Source of the DNA: Syntrophomonadaceae bacterium
Lineage (GTDB): Bacteria; Bacillota; Dethiobacteria; DTU022
DNA length: 10,008 nucleotides
Reading direction: 5' to 3'
Assembly (NCBI GenBank): GCA_007130585.1
Contig: SLSE01000173.1
Span: 1-10,008 of the forward strand
In this document: piece after piece, positions 1-5,657 of the stretch
How the letters are laid out: each line of letters starts with the position of its first letter
Position numbering within the stretch: the stretch's first letter is position 1
Position numbers and translations under genes: made by a program
The notes under the pieces: model-generated
What the model saw: only the letters and a program-made list of their open reading frames with translations
Told to the model about the DNA's origin: nothing
Databases searched by the model: none

Positions 1-741
1 AAGCATCTGCCCCCGGGCAAACAGGTCATCGCCCTGCTCCACGCAGCGCGGCAAGTATTCAACGGCCAGCCTGATCGCATGCAGAGCCAGGGCATCGGCA
101 ATAGGCTGGCACTGCAGGGCATGGATTGCCTCAACGGCATGGGTAAAGGCGTCCATACCGGTACTCGCAGTCAGCTGTGCGGGCAGGCCGGCAGTCATCG
201 TCGGATCAAGAACACCTACATCGGGAATTATATGATAATCACAAAACAGTCCCTTGACATTGTTTTCGCGGTCTTTGATCACGGCTGCCCAGGTTGCTTC
301 ACTGCCTGTGCCGGCCGTCGTGGGCACTACAATATGCGGGGTTTGGGGCCTCGAAAGCATTTGAATGCCTTCGTAATCGCGCAGTTCTCCGCCTTCCTTC
401 ATGACTATGGACATCCCCTTGGCCGTATCAATTACACTGCCGCCGCCTACACTGACCAGGATATCGGCGCCTTTCTCCAGGGCAAAAGCGGCCCCTTCAT
501 TAACAAGATCATACCCCGAATCCTGGACACAGCGGTCAAAAACTCCTGTGAAACGGCGCCCCAGGGCTTTTTCAACCCGTTCTGCCAGGCCGGCGTTAAC
601 TATGCCCTCGTCGGTTACGATCAGCGCTTTAGAACAGCCCAGGTTGTCCACTTCCAGGCCGATCTCCTTTACGCTGTCTTCACCGAAAATAAGTTTTGTC
701 GGATTGTTATATTCAAAAGAAAGATCGCGATCATAAGACAC
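1..741 (-). CDS. Iron-containing alcohol dehydrogenase (3' end outside window)
   Basis: This is a group III Fe-dependent alcohol dehydrogenase that should interconvert a primary alcohol and its aldehyde with NAD(P). The 247 visible residues hold the Rossmann-type nucleotide-binding half: VSVGGGSVIDTAKG around residues 96-109, PTTAGTGSEAT at 140-150, and the start of the iron-binding domain. TGMDAFTHAVEA (194-205) supplies the first two metal ligands, D197 and H201. The two later histidine ligands of the family lie beyond the left edge, so an intact metal site cannot be confirmed; family members are about 380-400 residues. The start is GTG at 741, chosen because GGAGG (750-754) lies 8 nt upstream and the reading begins VSYDRDLSFEYNNPTKLIFG, a normal N-terminus for the family. 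It starts 29 nt after the SCP2 gene stop, so the two probably share a transcript. The substrate is unknown. The family call is secure. Confidence 0.93.
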   Translation of the reverse strand, partial: MSYDRDLSFEYNNPTKLIFGEDSVKEIGLEVDNLGCSKALIVTDEGIVNAGLAERVEKALGRRFTGVFDRCVQDSGYDLVNEGAAFALEKGADILVSVGGGSVIDTAKGMSIVMKEGGELRDYEGIQMLSRPQTPHIVVPTTAGTGSEATWAAVIKDRENNVKGLFCDYHIIPDVGVLDPTMTAGLPAQLTASTGMDAFTHAVEAIHALQCQPIADALALHAIRLAVEYLPRCVEQGDDLFARGQML

Positions 742-770
742 TGCAAACACCTCCCCGTTCCGGATAAATC

Positions 771-1334
771 TTAAAAGCCGAATTTTGAGCGCAGTTCATT
801 AAACTGCTCATTAAATTTAGCCCGCTCTTCTTCATCCATTTCCGTGTGAAAAACGGTATCGATCTGGGCAGAAAGATCGACCAGGCGGATAGAAGCCTTT
901 ACATAACGCACAATGGTAGGCAGGGACCCTTTCAGCTTAATCTTACCCTGCATCATCGCTTTAACAACGTCAAGCTCTTTTTTCATAACGGACTGCCAGC
1001 GCTCCAGTTCGCCGGTCAGGACAAAATCAGCGCTTTTCCCTACATCTTCAGGCACAAGTCTTACTGACCGGCAGTCGCCGTGCCAGAGGTCCATCAACAT
1101 GTAGATATCGCTGTCCAGCCCGGCATCAGGGTTGGCCAGGATATGGATCACAACCGTGCCTTCCCATGTTTTAGCCACTTCTTTGTACTTTTCATCTTCC
1201 TGGATCAGCTTCTCGAAGGTGGCCACCCATTCCGGAGATCCCATCACGTAGGGTTCTTCAGTTTTGGCCAGACGATCTTCAACCATTTCCCGGTAAGCCT
1301 TTTCCCATTCTTCGGTTCCGTAAGCATAAGACAT
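771..1334 (-). CDS. SCP2 sterol-carrier domain protein
   Basis: This 187-residue soluble protein has an SCP2 (sterol carrier protein 2) fold, a hydrophobic pocket that binds lipids or acyl-CoAs without known catalysis. The SCP2 part spans about residues 50-160. Its recognisable core is FVLTGELERWQSVMKKELD (104-122) followed by KAMMQGKIKLKGSLPTIVRY (125-144), where the GKIKLKG turn is typical. The N-terminal 50 residues are helical and hold two copies of a G-[TS]-x-E-W motif (residues 6-20 and 32-46). The C-terminal tail is charged. There is no signal peptide or membrane segment. ATG at 1334 follows GGGAGG (1343-1348) by 8 nt. It is the first gene of a probable operon with the Fe-alcohol dehydrogenase and is divergent from the AOR operon, suggesting a role in presenting a hydrophobic alcohol, aldehyde or acyl-CoA (inference). 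No ligand can be assigned. Confidence 0.88.
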   Translation of the reverse strand: MSYAYGTEEWEKAYREMVEDRLAKTEEPYVMGSPEWVATFEKLIQEDEKYKEVAKTWEGTVVIHILANPDAGLDSDIYMLMDLWHGDCRSVRLVPEDVGKSADFVLTGELERWQSVMKKELDVVKAMMQGKIKLKGSLPTIVRYVKASIRLVDLSAQIDTVFHTEMDEEERAKFNEQFNELRSKFGF

Positions 1335-1341
1335 GTAAAAT

Positions 1342-1348
1342 TCCTCCC
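1342..1348 (-). promoter_or_regulatory. Ribosome-binding site of the SCP2 gene
   Basis: GGGAGG on the minus strand lies 8 nt before the ATG at 1334. Two further Shine-Dalgarno-like stretches lie upstream in the same leader, at 1408-1415 and 1431-1435, with no gene of normal size behind them. Confidence 0.75.
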
Positions 1349-1449
1349 GTTGATTATTTATAGATTTTCAATCCATCTCTGACCGCTACAGTAATTATGT
1401 GCTAAATCTCCTCCCTTTAATCAATTCTTTCCTCCGAAAAGTTAACATA

Positions 1450-1477
1450 TTGGCTTAATTATAACTCTTTTTATAGT
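1450..1477 (+). promoter_or_regulatory. Candidate rightward promoter overlapping the SCP2-ADH promoter
   Basis: TTGGCT (1450-1455) and TATAGT (1472-1477) with a 16-nt spacer match the sigma-A consensus at 4 and 5 of 6 positions. It would face the leftward promoter at 1458-1485 and overlap it almost completely. In DNA this AT-rich such matches arise by chance, so it is an alternative to the candidate at 1542-1570. Confidence 0.3.
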
Positions 1478-1485
1478 AATGTGAA
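1458..1485 (-). promoter_or_regulatory. Sigma-A-type promoter for the SCP2-ADH operon
   Basis: On the minus strand TTCACA (1480-1485, 5 of 6 to the -35 consensus) and TATAAT (1458-1463, perfect -10) are separated by 16 nt. Transcription would start near 1451 and give a leader of about 117 nt before the SCP2 ATG at 1334. This is the best promoter match in the window. It was found by eye. Confidence 0.6.
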
Positions 1486-1541
1486 AGTAAATAATTATGC
1501 TGCTTTAGCCTTTTATCTTGCAGATTATTTACTGAAAATAG

Positions 1542-1570
1542 TTGTATTTTTATTTCAACCGTTGTATATT
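1542..1570 (+). promoter_or_regulatory. Candidate promoter for the AOR operon
   Basis: TTGTAT (1542-1547) and TATATT (1565-1570) are spaced 17 nt apart. The -10 matches at 5 of 6 positions, but the -35 at only 3 of 6, so an activator may be needed. The start would be near 1577, which coincides with the shift from AT-rich to GC-rich sequence and gives a leader of about 147 nt. GTTGTAT occurs twice here, at 1541-1547 and 1561-1567. Confidence 0.4.
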
Positions 1571-1632
1571 TAAATAAAATTGCGACGATATTTGCAAAGC
1601 TGGCTTTACTCTTACCAATTCACGCTGATTCT

Positions 1633-1664
1633 GCCCGTAGCTTTAGACGAAAGCCCCGCCGGGC
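1633..1664 (+). other. Hairpin in the AOR operon leader
   Basis: GCCCG (1633-1637) pairs with CGGGC (1660-1664). Inside it GCTTT (1640-1644) pairs with AAAGC (1650-1654) around a 5-nt loop. No T-run follows, so it is not an intrinsic terminator. A second weak pairing, AACAC (1697-1701) with GTGTT (1715-1719), would put most of the AOR ribosome-binding site in a hairpin loop. The segment could be part of a regulatory leader, but no known riboswitch class was recognised. Confidence 0.35.
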
Positions 1665-1710
1665 CCGAAAGAAAGTGCAGACTGCCAATCCTGGAGAACA
1701 CATTACTACT

Positions 1711-1715
1711 GGAGG
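1711..1715 (+). promoter_or_regulatory. Ribosome-binding site fixing the AOR start at a TTG
   Basis: GGAGG lies 8 nt before TTG at 1724. It decides the start: the reading frame is open upstream to 1580, but only translation from 1724 gives the normal family N-terminus (YGCHGKLLRVNL). An in-frame GTG at 1715 overlaps the GGAGG itself and is rejected. Confidence 0.8.
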
Positions 1716-1723
1716 TGTTATTA

Positions 1724-3586
1724 TTGTACGGTTGTCATGGGAAACTGTTGAGAGTGAATCTAAGCAACCACACTGTAACTGAAGAGGATATCCCGGAAAG
1801 CCGGCACCGTGATTATCTCGGGGGCGCCGGCCTGGCCACCAGGTACCTGTGGGATGAAGTCCCGGTGGGTGCCGACCCGCTGGGGCCCGATAACAGGCTG
1901 ATTTTTATGGCCGGCAGCTTAACCGGCGTGGTGGCGCCGAGCACCGGCCGCTTCAGTGTGGTTGCCAAGTCTCCCCAGACAGGCATCTGGGGGCAGGCCA
2001 ATTCCGGAGGCCGATGGGGAGTGGATTTTAAAAAATGCGGCTATGACGGAATAATTTTTGAAGGGGCCTCACCCAACCCTGTTTACCTCGTGGTGGAAGA
2101 CAATAAAGCTGAATTAAAGGATGCTTCCGGCCTGTGGGGTAAGAACGTACCCGAAACCACCGCCCTGCTGAAGGAGGAACTGGGCAGCAAGTACAACGTT
2201 GCCTGTATTGGTCCGGCCGGCGAAAAACTGGTTACCTATGCGGCGATTATGAACGACCTGGGCCGGGCAGCCGGACGATGCGGCCTGGGAGCTGTTATGG
2301 GTTCGAAAAACTTAAAAGCCATTGCCGTCAGGGGCAGCATTAAAACAGAAGTCAGTAAACCAGATGAATTAAAAGTTCATTCCAGGAAACAGTATGAACT
2401 GCTTGATGAAGCCATGATGAAAATGGCCATGCAGGCTTTCGGAACCAGCGTGGTGCTTGACCTGGTCAGCGTGCGCGGCGGATTCCCGACCAGGAACTGG
2501 CAGACAGGCATCTTCGAAGGCTCGGATGATATAAACGGCCCGGCCATATCCGATAAAATACTGAATAAAAATGTAACCTGTTTTGCCTGCCCGATAGAAT
2601 GCGGACGGGGCACGGAAATCAGGGAAGGCAAGTACAAAGGGCACCGGGGCGAAGGCCCGGAATATGAGACAGTCGGAACTTTCGGCGGGATGTGCTCAGT
2701 AAATGACCTGGAAGCAATTACTATGGCCGGCTATTTATGCAACGATTACGGTATTGATACCATTTCAGCAGGCAACACTATCGGTTTTGCCATGGAATGT
2801 TACGAAAAAGGTATTTTGACTGATGCAGATACCGGCGGCCTGGCCATTAATTTTGGCGATCCTGATATTATAGTCGACCTCGTTCACCTGATCGCCCGCC
2901 GGGAAGGGATCGGCGATTTGCTGGCCCAGGGCACAAAACGGATGTCTGAAAAACTGGGACAGGGCAGCGAAAAATTTGCCATGCAGGTTAAGGGGTTGGA
3001 GCTGCCGGCCTACGATAGCCGCGCCGTCCAGCTGACGGGTTTAACCTATGCCACAGCCAACCGCGGAGGGGACCACATGACCGCCTGGGTCCAGGGCCCA
3101 ACCTTTACCGACGCTCCTTTCCTGATCGTCGAAGACAGCGAGATCAAGGATCCTTTCATAGCCGATCCGGATGAAGTAAAAGTAGCGGTTGACCTTGAAG
3201 ACATGCTGACCACCTTTGACTGCGTGGGAGCCTGCAAGTTCATGGGCCTTTGCCTTAACGCCGATGACTGGGTTGAGCTTGTCAACCTGGTAACCGGCTG
3301 GGATTACAGCACCGCACAATACAAGCAGGCCGGTGAACGGGTCTACAACCTGGCCCGGGCCTTCAGCAACCGGGAAGGGCTAACCGCTTCCCAGGATACC
3401 CTGCCCGCACGGCTCCTGGAAGAACCGCTGCCGGAGGGGCCTGCCGAAGGGCATGTCAACGAGCTGACTGTCCTCCTGGACAGGTATTACCAGCTTCGCG
3501 GCTGGGATAAGGAAACCGGCAGGCCAACGGCTGAGAAGCTGCAGGAACTGGGCCTGAAAGATGCTGCGGCCGAATTGTGGGATTAA
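1724..3586 (+). CDS. Aldehyde:ferredoxin oxidoreductase, tungsten-type
   Basis: This 620-residue AOR-family enzyme should oxidise an aldehyde to the carboxylic acid and pass two electrons to ferredoxin, or run in reverse with low-potential electrons, using a bis-pterin tungsten (or molybdenum) cofactor and one [4Fe-4S] cluster. The N-terminal domain (about 1-205) opens with YGCHGKLLRVNL and ends with GRCGLGAVMGSKNLKAIAV (184-202), the family pterin-binding segment. The C-terminal domains follow. Cluster cysteines are C286, C289 and C293 (CxxCxxxC) with C504 in DCVGACKF. E313 and H451 lie where the catalytic Glu and His of the Pyrococcus AOR are expected. Length is normal and no signal peptide is present. 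It is the first gene of an operon with an acyl-CoA ligase (18 nt gap) and a MoaD-like protein. No separate Fe-S electron-transfer subunit is adjacent, so a single-subunit ferredoxin-dependent enzyme is likely. The aldehyde is unknown. Confidence 0.95.
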   Translation: MYGCHGKLLRVNLSNHTVTEEDIPESRHRDYLGGAGLATRYLWDEVPVGADPLGPDNRLIFMAGSLTGVVAPSTGRFSVVAKSPQTGIWGQANSGGRWGVDFKKCGYDGIIFEGASPNPVYLVVEDNKAELKDASGLWGKNVPETTALLKEELGSKYNVACIGPAGEKLVTYAAIMNDLGRAAGRCGLGAVMGSKNLKAIAVRGSIKTEVSKPDELKVHSRKQYELLDEAMMKMAMQAFGTSVVLDLVSVRGGFPTRNWQTGIFEGSDDINGPAISDKILNKNVTCFACPIECGRGTEIREGKYKGHRGEGPEYETVGTFGGMCSVNDLEAITMAGYLCNDYGIDTISAGNTIGFAMECYEKGILTDADTGGLAINFGDPDIIVDLVHLIARREGIGDLLAQGTKRMSEKLGQGSEKFAMQVKGLELPAYDSRAVQLTGLTYATANRGGDHMTAWVQGPTFTDAPFLIVEDSEIKDPFIADPDEVKVAVDLEDMLTTFDCVGACKFMGLCLNADDWVELVNLVTGWDYSTAQYKQAGERVYNLARAFSNREGLTASQDTLPARLLEEPLPEGPAEGHVNELTVLLDRYYQLRGWDKETGRPTAEKLQELGLKDAAAELWD

Positions 3587-3604
3587 ATTAAGGAGGATTT
3601 TTTC

Positions 3605-5290
3605 ATGACCAGCCCGGAAGAAAAGCGGCCCTGGCTTAAGAGTTACAAGCTGGGACCATATAAACTTGAAAAAAGCCTGGAACCATACCCGGAAGTGGCG
3701 TTGTTTTCTATGCTGGATCAATCGGCGGAAAGATTCCCGCGCTCTACGGCCATCGATTATTACGGTTTGCGCACCAGTTACGGCGAGCTGAAAGATTTTG
3801 CCGACCGGCTGGCCTGCGCACTGGCGGAGCTGGGCGTTAAAAAAGGCGACAAGGTGGCCACCATCCTGCCAACCTGTCCCCAGTATATTATTGCCAATTT
3901 CGGCATCCTGAAAACAGGGGCCGTCCACGTGCCCTGCAGCATCCTTCACAAAGAACGTGAACTGGTCTATGAAATCGGAGAGTCCGGCGCGGAAACAGTT
4001 ATCTGTCTTGAAGAACACCTGGACAGGCTGCTTTCCGTTAAGGAAAATACCGGCCTGAAACATATCATTATAACCTCGCTCACAGACTACACCCCGGCCG
4101 AGCAGGAACAGCAGGGGACGCCCGAAGGGGCTTACCGCTTTAAGGAACTGATCAGCCGGCACGAGGCTAATCCGCCTGAAATAGTAATTAACCCCCGTGA
4201 AGACCTGGCATACCTGGCCTTTACAGGCGGCGCAACCGGTGTACCCAAGGGGGTTATGCTCACACACTTTAACCGCTATGCCAATGTAATGCAGGCTATG
4301 CCCTGGGCCATGGCCAGCCTTGAAAAGTCGATCCGCGGGAAAGCATCCCTGTGCGTTGCCGTTCCCCTGTTCCACTCTTACGGGGACTCCACCGCACTCT
4401 TCGGCATTTACTGGGGGCTGCGCCTTATACTGGTCCAGGACCCGCGCGATACGGACTACATCGTAAAAATGCTGGTTGAGAACCGCCCCTTCATGACGGC
4501 CCTGGTTCCGACCCAGCTGATGAAACTGCGCGAAAAAGACCTGCCCCGCATGCCGATCCAGATCGTTTCAGGCGCTTCGTATCTTCCCGTCGACGTCAGG
4601 GAAAGCATATCGGAAAAGATTAAAATGCCCGTTTCAGAGGGTTACGGCCTCACGGAAACCAGCCCCCTGACCCACCTCGACCTGACCGGTTTTTCTAAGA
4701 TTACAGGTTTCGCGGCCAAACAAAAATACAGTATCGGCCTGCCTGTCCCTGATACAGATGTCAGGCTGGTGGACGAAGACAGCGGGAAGGAATGTCCGGC
4801 GGGCGAGCCCGGTCATATGTATGTTAAAGGCCCCCAGGTAATGAAGGGGTACTGGCCTGACGAGGGTTCAGGCCTGGTGGACGGGTGGCTTCCCACAGGC
4901 GATATAGCCCGTATGGATGAAGACGGTTACTTCTACATTGTCGACCGAATTAAAGATATGGCAAACATTTCCGGCTACAAGGTTTACACCAGCACCATTG
5001 ATGACATCCTGCACCAGCACCCTGCCGTAGCCATGGCCGCGGCAATCGGCATCCCGGATCCCGAAAGAGAAGGCAGCGAGAGAATCAAGGCTTTCATCGT
5101 GCTCAAGCAGGAATACCGGGACAGCGTGACTGCCGATGATATCATCGAGTTTTGTCGTGAAAGGTGCACTTCATATGCCGTGCCCCGCCATGTCGAGTTC
5201 CGGGACAGCCTGCCTTTCACAGTCACCGAGAAAATATTTAAGAAGCAGCTGCGCGAAGAAGAAATTCAAAAGATGGCCGGGGGCAGTTAA
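3605..5290 (+). CDS. AMP-forming acyl-CoA ligase (ANL superfamily)
   Basis: This 561-residue adenylate-forming enzyme should activate a carboxylic acid with ATP to an acyl-AMP and then to the acyl-CoA. The P-loop is TGGATGVPKG (207-216), varying from the common SGTTGxPKG. Other motifs are EGYGLTETSP (345-354), LPTGDIARMDEDGYF (429-443), the hinge region VDRIKDM (446-452), and a C-terminal TEKIFKKQLR (541-550) with the expected catalytic lysine at K543. The Gly that normally precedes that Lys is Glu, and the usual P-x-E-[IV]-E after the hinge reads TSTIDD. ATG at 3605 follows AGGAGG (3591-3596) by 8 nt. It lies 18 nt after AOR, which fits activation of the acid made by AOR. No signal peptide is present. 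Chain length and aromatic versus aliphatic preference cannot be read here, and the product could instead feed AOR working in the reductive direction. Confidence 0.92.
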   Translation: MTSPEEKRPWLKSYKLGPYKLEKSLEPYPEVALFSMLDQSAERFPRSTAIDYYGLRTSYGELKDFADRLACALAELGVKKGDKVATILPTCPQYIIANFGILKTGAVHVPCSILHKERELVYEIGESGAETVICLEEHLDRLLSVKENTGLKHIIITSLTDYTPAEQEQQGTPEGAYRFKELISRHEANPPEIVINPREDLAYLAFTGGATGVPKGVMLTHFNRYANVMQAMPWAMASLEKSIRGKASLCVAVPLFHSYGDSTALFGIYWGLRLILVQDPRDTDYIVKMLVENRPFMTALVPTQLMKLREKDLPRMPIQIVSGASYLPVDVRESISEKIKMPVSEGYGLTETSPLTHLDLTGFSKITGFAAKQKYSIGLPVPDTDVRLVDEDSGKECPAGEPGHMYVKGPQVMKGYWPDEGSGLVDGWLPTGDIARMDEDGYFYIVDRIKDMANISGYKVYTSTIDDILHQHPAVAMAAAIGIPDPEREGSERIKAFIVLKQEYRDSVTADDIIEFCRERCTSYAVPRHVEFRDSLPFTVTEKIFKKQLREEEIQKMAGGS

Positions 5291-5301
5291 TTCCGGGCTG
5301 C

Positions 5302-5306
5302 GGAGG
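5302..5306 (+). promoter_or_regulatory. Ribosome-binding site fixing the MoaD-like start at a TTG
   Basis: GGAGG lies 9 nt before TTG at 5316. The frame is open further upstream inside the ligase gene, so this site sets the start. Confidence 0.75.
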
Positions 5307-5315
5307 TGGGCCTGT

Positions 5316-5615
5316 TTGAAGGTTGTGGTAAAACCTTATCTTTTTTTGCAGCAGGCCCTGGGATTTAAGGAAGCCGCCCTTGATCTGCCGGACGGGTCAA
5401 CAGTGCGCTGCCTGCTGCAGGTCCTGCGCCGGGATTACGGCCTGCCGGATATATTTGAGACCGGCAGCTGGCAGATAACCCTGATCGAAGGCGACAAGCT
5501 GATCGGCCTTCTGGTCCTGGCAGACGGTCACAATATTAAGCAGCTGCGGGGTTTGCAAACAGTTTTAAAAGACGGAACGGTAATAAGCCTTTTTCCACCG
5601 GCAGCCGGGGGTTAA
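5316..5615 (+). CDS. MoaD/ThiS-like sulfur-carrier protein
   Basis: This 99-residue beta-grasp protein ends in LFPPAAGG, the hallmark of MoaD, the small subunit of molybdopterin synthase. In that family the terminal glycine is adenylated and thiocarboxylated and donates sulfur to the pterin dithiolene. DLPDGSTV (23-30) and the DGTVISLFPP tail (86-95) fit the fold. The protein is somewhat longer than the usual 80-90 residues of MoaD, with an insertion in the middle (about 45-75). The TTG start at 5316 is preceded by GGAGG, and the gene begins 25 nt after the ligase stop. MoaD-like genes are known beside tungsten-enzyme genes, so it probably serves the AOR cofactor, although a ThiS-type or other sulfur-carrier role cannot be excluded. 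The last codons double as the left arm of the terminator at 5601-5639. Confidence 0.85.
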   Translation: MKVVVKPYLFLQQALGFKEAALDLPDGSTVRCLLQVLRRDYGLPDIFETGSWQITLIEGDKLIGLLVLADGHNIKQLRGLQTVLKDGTVISLFPPAAGG

Positions 5616-5639
5616 ATCCCGGCTGCTTTTATTTTTTTA
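5601..5639 (+). terminator. Intrinsic terminator of the AOR operon
   Basis: GCAGCCGGG (5601-5609) pairs perfectly with CCCGGCTGC (5618-5626) around an 8-nt loop, followed by a T-rich run at 5627-5639. The left arm is inside the MoaD-like coding sequence (codons for Ala-Ala-Gly), and the last Gly codon and the stop codon lie in the loop. It ends the rightward operon. The convergent thiolase gene has no T-run on its side of this hairpin. Confidence 0.9.
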
Positions 5640-5657
5640 TGCATTTTCACAACCAGC

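Larger units (their letters stand above)
1335..1723. other. Divergent intergenic region between the SCP2-ADH and AOR operons
   Basis: The 389 bp between the two divergent operons hold no gene of normal size. Positions about 1335-1580 are very AT-rich and contain promoter-like sequences on both strands. Positions about 1581-1710 switch abruptly to gene-like GC content and can fold into a hairpin, as expected of an untranslated leader for the AOR operon. No convincing sigma-54 (-24/-12) element was seen. Confidence 0.8.

Noticed and set aside
79..774. 231-codon plus-strand frame over the Fe-alcohol dehydrogenase.
   Set aside because: It lies antisense to a clear dehydrogenase gene with intact motifs, and has no recognisable domain of its own.
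1580..1723. In-frame upstream extension of AOR by 48 codons starting at a TTG.
   Set aside because: The extension has no ribosome-binding site at its start and is unlike any AOR N-terminus, while GGAGG at 1711-1715 and the family N-terminus YGCHGKLLRVNL both support 1724.
1335..1723. Sigma-54 promoter, as sometimes found in fermentative or syntrophic Bacillota.
   Set aside because: No GG-N10-GC element with the surrounding consensus was found on either strand.
3380..4375. 331-codon minus-strand frame spanning the AOR-ligase junction.
   Set aside because: It is antisense to two well-supported genes; the composition of its translation is what a GC-rich shadow frame would give.
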